From the NCBI GenBank assembly GCA_007026445.1, contig VDMD01000194.1, forward strand, positions 1 to 37,354: DNA of 37,354 nucleotides, given 5' to 3'. The position numbers and the translations under genes were made by a program. Within the stretch, counting starts at the first letter, position 1, and every line of letters starts with the position of its first letter. Below are positions 9,838-19,129 of the stretch, piece by piece. The notes beneath the pieces were generated by a model. The model was not told the origin of the DNA and searched no databases. It saw only the letters and a list, made by a program, of their open reading frames with translations. Source of the stretch: Schizophyllum amplum. Its lineage: Eukaryota > Basidiomycota > Agaricomycetes > Agaricales > Schizophyllaceae.

Positions 9838-11366
9838 CTGCGCGAATAAGCTTTCCAACCTCCTTGAAACGCACGTCAGCGGCCCGCTGCGGCGACCGAG
9901 CAGCGTCCCGAAAATCGGGGGTCGAGATCGGCTTACGAAAGGGCCGAAGGTTCGGTGGCGCGCGTTCAGGAGGTTGGTTTTCGAACATTGAACGCGCGGG
10001 TGCAGCTCTGTGGCTCGCGCTGTCGTCGATACCTAGCGCGGAAAATCGCACTGTAAGCCCGCGGGAACGCGCTGGCGACATGACAGGCGGAACTTTGCGT
10101 AAAGCACCCTCTCATGTTTGAGCGTCCGAAGTGAACTCAACGTTCAGTAAAGCTTCACAGAACAGTACGATTACGCACCCCAGCTCGTATATGACGTGTT
10201 CCGCAGCGAGAACCCCGGGAAAACGACGCAGGTCAACGTTCGAGACGACCACGTAAGGCCTTTCCCCATCTGGATAACCTTGTTGTTGAGCAAGGCGGCG
10301 CCAACGAGCGTGTTTCCTGAGCGTCGTTCTCGTCGCTCTCATGCTCAGCTAAGGTAAGGGCCTTCTCGGGGACTTCGGCCACGAGGATTTTCGCCGTTTC
10401 CAGGTAGATTTAGCGTTGCCTGCGCTCTGTAAGTCGCCGCGAACGAGCTGGGATATGAAAACGAACATGTCGAGGATGCGAGGGCAGCGCGGAGCCTGCC
10501 GCTCCGTGTCGGCGTTAAGGGGACCCGGGTAGACTAGTGCTAGACTATCCGAGTGAGCGGCGAGCGCGGAAATGGACGACAGGAAGGTGGAAGATTCGGG
10601 GCTCGACAGACTGTATGCGCGATGGCGGGTGTAAGTGGCCGCCGGCGGTCGGCGCAAGATCGTCCATGAATTTGAACCTCCTGAATGAGTCATTGATGCT
10701 TCAGGCAAGGCGAGCGGGGGAAGCTTGGGAGTGCGGTGAGGTAGGGAACGAGGAGGAGAGGGTCGCGCACTGTGTGTTGTACAGTGCGCGGGCGTGTTCA
10801 AAACATCGCGGACAGGGTGTCCCGTATGTCATAGGCAACACGTGGTAGAAATATCTGTTCTCCGGGGCGACGTGCGCATGCTACGAGCCAGCGCAAAACG
10901 ACGCCACATAATAAAATCGGCGCTCTCGCGCCACAGCGCTCGCTGTGAGGCGCGGAGAGCAGCGTAGAACGGCGAGACTCGTCCAGCTCGTCCTGCGTAG
11001 TCAATTCCACACGAGAAATATTTTAAGAGGGGATGTTAACTTACGACCCTGAAGACGTCGAGTTCCACACGCAAACATCCTCGACCTCCCAGAACGATAA
11101 GGCCAGACGCAGATCTCGCCCATCGGCGCCGCGAGCCCGGTTTCTGAAGCGAGATGATGCCATACGAGTATCCGCGCGACCCATCGCGGCACTTGGCGAG
11201 GGCGCGGTCGCGCTCCGGACGGTGGAGATGCGTGTTTGGCGCGCGGCGTGAATGTTCCGAATGTTCCAATGGATCCAGAACGGTGGTGGCGTTCAAGCTT
11301 CACAGATAGTCATCGGAGGATAATGGGAACCGAAAAGACTTTTGTCCGAGGCGGCGGAGGCGCGCG
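9838..11366. other. Copy 1 region with weak, conflicting ORFs
   Basis: The block 9838-10110 is extremely conserved among copies but open on both strands. On the plus strand at 10572 a start reads MDDRKVEDSGLDRLYARWR to a GTAAGT donor near 10632, but exon 2 is soon stopped in copy 1 by a one-base loss relative to copy 2. On the minus strand 10342-10112 contains ERPYVVVSNVDLRRFPGVL, which is not open in copy 2. I cannot assign a gene with confidence. Confidence 0.4.
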
Positions 11367-11534
11367 ATGGGTGGGATGGACATGGATGTTGGGGACAAGT
11401 TGAACTTCGGCGCGTCGGACCGGTTGCGACGATCATTGAAGATGTTGATCCCGACCGTCATGGCCGACCGCGAGACAACGTCTTTGCTGATTCATGCTCT
11501 ACCTCCTTACTGGGAGCTCCTGACAGACCTCTGA
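11367..11534 (+). CDS. Conserved 55-residue small ORF, copy 1
   Basis: The ATG at 11367 opens 55 codons to TGA at 11532-11534. The product contains MDMDVGDKLNFGASDRL, LKMLIPTVMADR and LLIHALPPYWELLTDL, a mix of amphipathic and hydrophobic residues typical of real protein. It is open at equal length in all three copies despite many indels around it, with only Glu/Gln, Tyr/His and Leu/Phe changes. It could be a free small protein or the last exon of a longer gene; no domain is recognised. Confidence 0.4.
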   Translation: MGGMDMDVGDKLNFGASDRLRRSLKMLIPTVMADRETTSLLIHALPPYWELLTDL

Positions 11535-13050
11535 GTCTCCCAAAACTACACTGTGCTGCTCGAATAACCACTCAATCGACGAGCAAGCGCTCCGGTGGCG
11601 CGCGCGCTCGTCAAGGTCACCCGAATAGCACACCATGTCCGAGGCCGTCATGATCGGCTACGTACGCGAAGGCTATCTAGGCTACCGTGCCGCCGGGCCC
11701 TGACCCACGCGCTGGAGACGTCATCTGGCTGGAATAGGTAGGCCTTGTTCAAGGTGGCCGCCCTTTGCCACGAGTGACTCGCGCTGTCGTGGGCTGTGTC
11801 TGCAGCTGTAGTCGCACGTATCCCCTCAGACCTAAGAGCACTTGTGGGACTTTCTCGCGATATACGGGACCGGGTGCGAACATGAGTGAGTTGTTTACTT
11901 GTTGTTGAACTTTGCACGAAGAGGTGACGAGCCCAACGTTCACCGCACGATCTCGTACTTCCGATCAGCGACATTCACGTATTCGGATCACACATGAACG
12001 GATGACAACCAGAATGGGTGAGAACGAAGCGGATGAGCGGACGGACAAGGGAGCTGGAAACATGCTGAACTTCCAGGCTTGAACTCTCCCAGACAAGTGC
12101 GTTCCCGGCAGCACGCTCCTCGGTACTCGGAGCATGGTATGACGTTGATGTCGTACACCTCAGGAGGTTGAACTTTCGATGTGTCTCAGAGCTTATGGGC
12201 AACGGAAGATTGGGCGGTGCTGCAGAGGAGGCGGGGGCAAGGAAGAGCGGCGAAGTCGCGAGCGTGAGGTTGACTTGCGCAGTGGACAGCGAGTTTCGGA
12301 AAACCCACCCGCTTAGGAAGGTGAGATCCAATGTATGATATTCGCTGACATAAGACCTCGAGCAGGTGGATGCGCGGGGGACGACATTGACGAGGACTCG
12401 GAGGATGTGAGCACGACCGATGTCCTCAATATCCCCCATGAACGAGGCCGACAGCGGGCGCCCGCGTATTTCGCTTCCGAGTTACGTGAGTACCTTCCGC
12501 ACATCAAACACCCGTAGTGCCCATCGAGGAGGTTGGAAAGCTTGTGTGCGCACCCCGGAAGGAGGGGATGCGCGCAAGCTGCACGCTGCGAGGGCGAATG
12601 TCATCGGGTCCAGAGCTGCGGTTGCACTCTCAATCTGAAGAAGTCGCAGGAGATCGAGGGGAGCCGAACGCTGTGATTTTTGCGGTGTCGCAGGGCGCGG
12701 GGTGGGCGAGAGGGATGCGGAAGAACGCCATCAAGTTGAACTTCGGCGTCCGGTCCGGCCGATGTGGCCGTCGTTCTCTTTGTTTCCCGCCGTCACGACC
12801 CCCTGCTTATGACCTTTTCCTGGGTGAGATATCTCCGTTTGTTGATTCTCATGCACGATGCATCCTCACTCTAGAAGCTCATACTGGACGAATGCAGATA
12901 TGTTGGACGACATCCACTCAAGGGCGGTCGGGGGCGCGGCGGGCGCCTAGCCGCGGCCGAATAACGACACCATTGTTGACGATCGGGTCGAGTAGATCTG
13001 CCACGTACGAGGGTACGTATCTTGTTCGGCTCCCTCTAGCCCCGCCGCCC
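11535..13050 (+). other. Copy 1 region with remnants of a spliced plus-strand gene
   Basis: A 45-nt intron at 12321-12365 has a GTGAGA donor, CTGAC branch and GAGCAG acceptor. The exon after it encodes an acidic run, GDDIDEDSEDVSTTDVLNIP, continuing to PAYFASEL before a GTGAGT at about 12485. In copy 1 the matching upstream frame is closed by TAG just before the donor (CGCTTAGGAAG); copy 2 has CGCTTATGAAG and stays open. Further downstream, 12517-12800 is open with protein-like segments such as EEVAGDRGEPNAVIFAVSQG. It may be one gene partly decayed in this copy. Confidence 0.35.
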
Positions 13051-13052
13051 GC

Positions 13053-13060
13053 TTATATAC
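13053..13060 (+). promoter_or_regulatory. TATA box of plus-strand spliced unit, copy 1
   Basis: TTATATAC about 40 nt before the ATG at 13096 and 108 nt before the ATG at 13161. Exactly conserved in copies 2 and 3 within a nearly invariant block. Confidence 0.55.
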
Positions 13061-13584
13061 CCCTCCGAAACGTACTTCGTTCTTTTCCAACCATCATGCC
13101 CCCTCCCCCTACGACGCGTCTACTCTCTTCCTCGTTTTTCCGTCGCCGCCGCCGCCGTCGATGACGACTGTCTCTATGCCTCCAGGTCAGTCTAGTCAGT
13201 GGAGTGTCGTCAATTTTCCCAACGTGTTGCAGAGACCTCGACGACGACGACATTGTCTTGGTGCACTACAATCGCTACACACCGCCATTTCCTTCTGTGA
13301 GGAATCATCTGCTCGTTTCCGACATACCACTGACATCGTTGTAGCTGTCGTGCGACCTCTGGGTGCTGCGCAAGCGTGGTCGTCGTCGTCGACGCTGGAG
13401 ACCCGCGTAGCGACGCCGTCACCACCCACTGTCGGGTGACTTTGTGTCTTCTACACGCCATGGAAGAGCGCGGGCTCATGCTTTGGTGAGTCCTTTATTA
13501 TCTGCTGCTCTCTCGAAGTTGACGATTTGCTCAGGGTGCCAGGGGCGGCGACGCGTCTACCCCCTGGGTCCGACGCTAAGTCCT

Positions 13585-13975
13585 GCGCGGCCGAAGGCCG
13601 CGTACAGGGCGACGGCGCGCAGCGCCGTCGCGGCGTAGTTTCGAACTTCGGTGAGTTTGGCATTGTTTTATGGTGACGATTTGTCGTTGACTTTTGGGAA
13701 GGATTTGGATGGCGGGGGCCGACGGGGAGAAGTCGCGTCGCCGATGCACGCTGAGGCGAGGGCGAGGGAGATGGGGTGCGCATTGGGGCGGCGCGAAGCG
13801 CCGCCATCATCCGCGGTGAGTATCACATCGTGTGCAGCGATGCCTTTTTACTGACGGTTTGGGTAGGACTTGCTCGCGGGGCTTTGACGACGGTGCGGGA
13901 GGTCGCGATGTTGCCGGACGACGGAGACGATCGCGCGGCCGGAGGCCGCGCAGGGGGGCGGCGCGTAGCGCCGCC
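13585..13975. repeat. GC-rich double-hairpin elements in exons, copy 1
   Basis: Short perfect palindromes with 3-nt loops occur in pairs: CGCGGCCGAAGGCCGCG (13586-13602) with GACGGCGCGCAGCGCCGTC (13611-13629); GGCGGCGCGAAGCGCCGCC (13787-13805), lacking its partner here; and GCGCGGCCGGAGGCCGCGC (13933-13951) with GGCGGCGCGTAGCGCCGCC (13957-13975). Partners are separated by about 6-8 nt. Each lies in an exon just upstream of a splice donor. Confidence 0.75.
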
Positions 13976-14390
13976 ATTCCGGTGCTGTCTGCAGTGAGTT
14001 ATGTTCATTCATCATATTCGTCACTTTGCTGAATTTGTACGTAGTGCCGCAGGCCGTTGACGGGTCGTCCTTGGAACCCGAAGACGAATTCGGTACGTCT
14101 ACATGTTCTTCACTCATTCTACGCCGCTTACCTTTACGTAGATGTATTGGCCCCTTCGACGACGCGCTATCGATCACGTCGAAGGCGTGCTACACCAGTG
14201 CGACTATGTTGTCTTGCAGACGATCCAGCGGCGACGAAGGGCGGGCAACTTTGGATTAAGGAGTTCAACGCCCTAGCTGGTAAGTAGGATCCTTCCGACG
14301 AGTTCTCCTGAGTTGATGCTTATTTCAGGTCCTCCCACCACGTTATTCGGCCGTCCGCAACTGCTCGCGACCAGTATATGGGTCTCCTTA

Positions 14391-15068
14391 GGCGATGAGT
14401 ATACAGATCGCCGTCCGGCGAGCGAGGTGCGTGACTTGCCCTGCTGCACCAGACATTGCTGACTGTCCCCCCAGGCGATGAGTATATGTATCGACGTCCC
14501 GCGGGCGACGTGATCAAGTCCAAGACGCAATCCCGGTCGCAAATATGTACTCGACGTCCCGTTCGCCACCCTACCCAGACGGACTCTACGCGCTCAAGAC
14601 CTGCTCTCCGTCGCCGAAGGCCTGCTCACCGTCGTTCAAGGCCAGCTCCCCGTCGTTCAAGGCCAGCTCCCCGTCGTTCAAGACCTGCTCCCCGTCGTTC
14701 AAGACCTGCTCCCCGTCGTTCAAGACGAGCTCCCTCATCGTCAATCGCCCTCCACCGTCATCAATCGCCCTCTGGACGCTCTCACGCCACACTCAGGACG
14801 AACTCCGCGCCCTCACGACGGCCCACCCTCGCCACAGGACCTCTGTGCGCTGGCCATGGATGTCCACCCGTAGGCGATGAATATCTGCTCTTGGGCGATG
14901 GCTGTCCGCCAGTAGGCGATGACTATACGCATCGCCGTCCGCCGAGCAAGGTGAGCCTGATCTTCGCTATGTTCACCACATTACTAATTCTGTACAGTGA
15001 TCCTTCGACGACGGATGGTGCTCACCAGCTTAGGCGATGAGTATATGTATCGCCGTCCGCCGAGCGTT
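14391..15068 (+). repeat. Reiterated GGCGAT...ATCGCC hairpin cassettes, copy 1
   Basis: A cassette of about 36 nt starting GGCGATGAGTATATGTATCG and ending GCCGAGCRAG recurs at 14391, 14474, 14915 and 15033, with partial versions at 14873 and 15143. Most copies pair GGCGAT with ATCGCC across a 10-nt loop. Nearly all follow TAG or CAG, and two end directly at a GT donor, so they behave like small exons. The frame gives GDEYMYRRPPS-like peptides. Confidence 0.7.
14596..14742 (+). repeat. 21-bp minisatellite, seven units, copy 1
   Basis: Seven 21-bp units built on CTGCTCCCCGTCGTTCAAG. All three frames are open: one gives QDLLPVV heptads, one SRPAPRR, one KTCSPSF. The QDLLPVV frame stays open for over 110 codons and reads as an amphipathic repeat. 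Copies 2 (25280-25405) and 3 (35909-36034) have six units. Confidence 0.85.
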
Positions 15069-15554
15069 GTGCCTCGTCTTGAGGACATGTCGACATGCTG
15101 CACTGAGGACACCAGGCTTCGTACTTACGAGGCGGCGGCTTGGGCGATGAGTCGTCGCTGACGATCTGTGAGTGCTTATTTATTGACGAGATTCTTGAGC
15201 TGACTGGAGTCGTAGATCGGTCGTGGACGAGTTCTGGAACAGCGATCGCTAACCGGGAGCGTTCACGACGGCGCGCTCGACCCCGTATGAAGTCGACTAG
15301 CGCTGAAGCAACGGATCTTCGTCCGGCGAGCGGGGCTTGGCACGCGGGGGGGCATTTGACGAGGTGAGTTGCAACTTTCTCTATGTCACTGATGTTCAGC
15401 TACTAGGGCGAGGGAGGAGGGAGTGTATGCGCGCGGGCGATGAGGCTGGTTATGTAGGGCCGTTGTCGAGGCTTCTATTGCAGGTAGTACAGCTCTGTAT
15501 CTGCACGTAGTCTTACAATACAACGATTTGAGTCGATGAATGCGAGAGTGATGG

Positions 15555-15560
15555 AATAAA
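15555..15560 (+). terminator. Polyadenylation signal AATAAA of plus-strand unit, copy 1
   Basis: AATAAA about 155 nt after the last intron acceptor. Kept in copies 2 (26188-26193) and 3 (36819-36824) although nearby sequence differs. Confidence 0.5.
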
Positions 15561-15942
15561 CAGATAACGAGATAGAAAACATAGATACGCATGTGCCGGC
15601 AGTGCCGCGGATGTTGGGAGCGCGGGGTCGGGGAGCTCGGGGACGTGAGGTACACGAGTTGAGCTTGTATTGCGGGGGAAGCGAGGGAGTATGCGCCACC
15701 AAGTAGAGTGTGTGCGAGGAATGGGAGAGAGGCTGCTGTGTACACGGAGGTTTGCTGCAGCAGTTCGTGTGTATGCGTGCGTGCTTTCGCGATGTCGATA
15801 GCTGGAGAGACAAGGTCAGTGCAGCAAAGACGAAGGGCGTGTGCTCGGGTGCGAGTCGCACAAGCTCGCGCTAACCCTTGAGACGCGTACACCCTCGCAG
15901 TCCCGGACTCGTCGCTACCGAGGAGGCGGGCAGGGCAAGGAG
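15561..15942. other. Spacer between AATAAA and next TATA, copy 1
   Basis: Holds overlapping minus-strand frames that begin with CTTGCGCT-type sequence and are rich in Ser/Pro/Ala. They are shifted relative to each other between copies, so I do not call a gene. Equivalent stretches are 26194-26575 and 36825-37206. Confidence 0.35.
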
Positions 15943-15950
15943 TATAAAAG
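15943..15950 (+). promoter_or_regulatory. TATA box near unit end, copy 1
   Basis: TATAAAAG on the plus strand, followed by a pyrimidine-rich leader. Conserved in copy 2 (26576-26583) and copy 3 (37207-37214). It precedes the small ORF at 16053 by about 100 nt and the next BTB start by about 930 nt. Confidence 0.5.
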
Positions 15951-16052
15951 GTGGTCCTACCTGGCGCTTTCCTTTACCATTCCTCCCCCCTCTCGCTCGC
16001 CTTGCCGCTGGTCGTGCTCGTTGCCGTCAGTCGTGCCACCGCCGTACGCCAT

Positions 16053-16251
16053 AAGTATGCAGGAGGGGGTCATGCTGCTGGTATGCCGGGGCTACGTTCG
16101 TCGAGAATTCACTCGTCGAGGGTATGCCCCAGCTCGTCTCGTACCTATTCGTAGTCTTCGTCGTCGTGGCACGCCCCCGGACATGGGCCCCCGTAGGGGG
16201 ACCCATGTTCGGGGGCCCACAAAAGGAGGGATGGGCGCTAGACACCTATGA
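16053..16251 (+). CDS. Small Arg-rich ORF downstream of TATA, copy 1
   Basis: ATG at 16053 opens about 65 codons (MQEGVMLLVCRGYVRRE...) to TGA at 16249-16251. The frame crosses the nested palindrome at 16174-16215. In copy 2 the same start soon shifts frame because of an insertion near 26745, so coding is doubtful. No domain is recognised. Spacing to the TATA box fits a short leader. Confidence 0.25.
16174..16215. repeat. Nested palindrome near unit end, copy 1
   Basis: Outer arms CCCCCGGACATGGG and CCCATGTTCGGGGG (one mismatch) enclose a second palindrome CCCCCGTAGGGGG. The whole could extrude a long hairpin in DNA or RNA. Copy 2 carries it at 26815-26857. A perfect 12-bp palindrome ATGAAATTTCAT follows at 16248-16259. 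Confidence 0.8.
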
Positions 16252-16880
16252 AATTTCATGCCGCTTCAACGTCCTATGACATCACGTGAGGGGGACATGA
16301 GCGCTTCGAATCCGATCGCGACTCGCGCGGCCATGCGCCAACCCGCTTGGAAGGCCTTGTCACTGCGCTGGCCGCGACTAAGGCGTACCCCGAGGTAATT
16401 TCAAACGCAGAACGAGCTGGTTCACAAGCCTGTGATCGCGACTGACGCAGCCGCGCCGCCTTGACGACTTGGTCTCCCGCCAGTCTTGCGCTGACTCGTG
16501 CAGCCATGCGCTGAAGTCTCGGTGCGTGCATCCATGCCCCCCCTCGTCCTCAGCCTACTGAACTGCTTGGAAGGTCCTTGACTGGTACATGCGTGCTCGG
16601 TTTGGTCACTGCGCTGGCCGCTGACGATCGTATCGAAGGTCTCGCAGACTAAGGCGAGGAGTAGACGTGAGGGTGCGTGGTCTTCTCTTGTCTGCTATCT
16701 ATCCACGACTTCGCCTATCTCTCCAATCCGTCGTCTTTGTCTTATGACCAGCGCGTATCGCGTCGGGACCCACGGGTCCTGATCGAAGCCCTTTTAGAGA
16801 ACAAAGGCATTCGCATACGCCCGTCATAACCTGCCTTATCCCCCACTCTCACTGAATGTCACTGACCCTCGCCACCAGCC

Positions 16881-18208
16881 ATGCCCGGTCGAGTCGCTGA
16901 CGCTGCGCCCGACGTCCCGCTCTGGGTTATCGCCGCCACTGACGAGCCCTCCTTCGTGATCGAGACCCGTCACGGCCTCATCCGTGCCCCCATAGCCGAC
17001 CTCCCCTCTCAATCCAAGTTCTTCAAAGCCGCCCTCGCCCGCCCTCCACCCAATGCCCGCCCCCGACCATCACCTTGGCTGGACGCACCTACCGCCGCGT
17101 ATGCATGACCGACGAAGAGCCCGGCGACATCTACGAGTTCGCCGACGCCCTTGCGCGCTCCCCGGACCTCCTCCCCATGTACCTCCGCCTCCGCCGCCAC
17201 TCCTTCCCCGAGATCGCCGCCCTCGCGCGCCTCGCGCACAAATACGCCGCGCGCGCCCTGCACGACGCCTGCGCCCTCCGCCTCGAGGCCGTGTGCGCGA
17301 CCCGCCTCCTCGGCACGCACGACGCGCGCGAGATGGAGGCCCTCTGGTCCCGCGCACGCATGTGGCGCGTCTTCCCCGCGCTCGGCAGCGTGCTCTCGCG
17401 CGCGGACGTCCTGCGCTCCTCCGCGGTCGCCGCTTTCGACGTGCACGAGGAGGCGCCGGCGCTCGTCGCCGCCTGCGCCGGCGCGGGGCTCCCGCGGCTC
17501 ACGCTGCTCGCGCGCTTGCTTGCCGCGTGCGTGGGCGCAGTCGACGTGCGTGCGGAAAAGGTGCTGGAGCCCGGGGAGCGGCTGCTGTGCTACGCGGCGC
17601 GCGCGAGGCTGCGCGGGCTGCTGGAGCGCCAGGTGCTCGCGCCGCTGTTCAGCCCGCCGCGGTGGGGGTGCAAGGGCGCGCCGGGCCGGTGCCGCTTCGT
17701 GCGGGAGGTCGTGGAGCGCGAGCTGCGCGGGGATGGGGAGTTGCGCTCGATTCTGCTCGGCCTCGAGCGCTTTCGGGCGGGGTGCAGAGTGTTTGCTGAG
17801 CCACCGGAGCCGCCGGCGAAAGACAACGCGAGCTTCATGTCGTTCGGCTCGAGGAGATTCCGCTCGCCGTCGTTTCGGAGTCGAAGGACGGTGTCGGCAG
17901 GGCAGGCGTCGGCGGGCAAGCGATCAGCGTCGATGGATGGTCGGTCGACACCCGCAGGAGGACGTTCGGTATCGGTGGACGGGCACGGGGTCGCGCGTAC
18001 TGGAACTCCGTTCCTGTCACCAGCCTTATCACGCGGCGAAACTCCAACCATCCCCGCCTCACCCACCCCGCCAATCATCTCTCTCTGCCCCCGCTGCGCC
18101 GAGCGCGCCGAGCAGAAGCTGAAGGAGGGCTTCGACAAGCTGTGGGACGAGGTGCCGCGGATATTTGGGGTGGAGAGGTGGGAGGTGTTGGGTGAGGAGG
18201 AGAGGTAG
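16881..18208 (+). pseudogene. BTB/POZ-domain gene copy 2, frameshifted
   Basis: It starts at the equivalent ATG and reads like copy 1 for 60 residues. A C-run at 17060-17064 then has five C where copy 1 has six (6137-6142), throwing the frame into a short end at 17108. The correct frame resumes from about 17070 and runs to TAG at 18206-18208. The first 180 bp differ from copy 1 at about one base in eight, while the following 1.1 kb is nearly identical. It lacks 60 bp (20 codons) of the SGTPALS repeat, in frame. If the C-run is an assembly error, this would be a functional 441-442 residue paralogue with a changed N-terminus. Confidence 0.75.
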
Positions 18209-18580
18209 GATGTGAGTGGGGATGAGGGGTAGCCGCGAGTGACGTGAGGGGGAGGGGGGGGGGGTAGGCGCGGTATATGAGTGACGTGGATGAGGGGGAT
18301 GAGGGGGAGGGGAGGAGGGCGAGGAGGGGGAGGGAGGATGTACGAGAAAAGGGAGGAGGGACGGCGAGGAAGGAAGGGGAGGAGGATTGACGAGAAGAGG
18401 GAGGGACGGCGAGGGGAGGAGGGCGAAGAGGGGGAGGGGAGGGAGGAAGGACGAGTAAGTAAGGAGGCGCATGAGGTAGGGAGGAGATAGGAAGCGGAAG
18501 GGGAAGGGAAAGGGGAGGGGAGAGAGGGAGGGAGGCGAGGGAGAGGAGGGGAGAGGAGGGAGGAGGGGAGGGCAGAGGGT
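18209..18580. repeat. Polypurine tract, copy 2
   Basis: Same position and composition as in copy 1 but about 370 bp long, with different internal arrangement and a G10 run near 18251-18262. Confidence 0.9.
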
Positions 18581-19129
18581 CATGTAGTTGATCTCGTGCA
18601 TTGTAATAGACAACCATGCAATACCAGACGCCGCTTCCGCAGTTCTGTCGCGAGCTCTCCCAACGCGCGTCCCCCTTCGCATATCTCAAATCCCCTCTTT
18701 CAGTGCAAGTGCCCTTCGCACGTTGCGAGCTCCCTTCGCACATCGTAAGTTTGCAAGCCGCCGTCGTAAGTTAGCTACCGCCGTCGTAAGTCAACTAAAT
18801 TCTAACTCGTCGATGCAGAACATGTTCATCGAACATGTACTCCATTCTGTACGATTCGCTACATAAATGGGACATCTGTGTACCCACTTAGCTTCCGTGT
18901 ATTTACTTGTGTCCTCCATAGTCAGCCTCAACCAGCCTACTATACGTCCCCCCGCCTTCACTAATACCCATTGTCTTGTCTCACGCGTACTTGGATATCG
19001 ACCCCTCCTCTCACGCCGAGATATCGGCCCCTCCTCTCGCGTCGAGGTCGGCCGTCCCGCGAGGGGCCCAACTTCGAGCGCCCTCCCGTGACCCAGCTCC
19101 TGCGACTCACAAAGTAGAACCAGACAGAC

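Larger units (their letters stand above)
13053..15560 (+). other. Intron-rich plus-strand transcription unit, copy 1; product unknown
   Basis: Twelve introns of 36-51 nt can be read: 13186-13232, 13297-13344, 13486-13534, 13651-13701, 13816-13866, 13994-14044, 14093-14141, 14280-14328, 14427-14474, 14951-14997, 15168-15215 and 15364-15399. Donors are mostly GTGAGT, GTAAGT or GTACGT, with branch points such as TACTAAT and CTGAC. The unit begins at a TATA box and ends at AATAAA (15555-15560). From the ATG at 13161 the spliced frame contains VVVVVDAGDPRSDAVTTHCR and LLHAMEERGLMLW but meets TGA in exon 5 near 13753, where copy 1 has several indels relative to copy 2. The 3' half carries a 21-bp minisatellite and hairpin cassettes. 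No domain is recognised. Confidence 0.5.
5468..16390 (+). repeat. Tandem segmental duplication, copy 1 (about 10.92 kb)
   Basis: The sequence starting CCGAGGTAATTTCAAACG at 5467-5468 recurs at 16390-16391 and again at 27034-27035, always in the same orientation, and the content between the starts is collinear. Copy 1 holds the only intact BTB gene and the longest polypurine tract, and has seven rather than six units of the 21-bp minisatellite. The left boundary lies about 20 bp from the end of the foldback element; sequence to its left differs from that before copies 2 and 3. Confidence 0.95.

Noticed and set aside
10349..10801. Minus-strand 150-codon ORF containing LNADTERQAPRCPRILDMFV
   Set aside because: Partly protein-like, but the frame is not kept in copy 2, and the plus strand has better splice signals over the same stretch. 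Left unassigned.
14596..14742. Possible CRISPR-like array
   Set aside because: The 21-bp units are directly adjacent with no unique spacers, and they lie in a eukaryotic spliced unit.
16305..16313. TTCGAATCC resembling a tRNA T-loop
   Set aside because: No acceptor stem, anticodon arm or D-arm can be built around it.
5468..16390. The whole unit as one giant transposon
   Set aside because: The ends show no terminal repeats or target duplications, no transposase, recombinase or reverse transcriptase was seen, and the copies are strictly head to tail.
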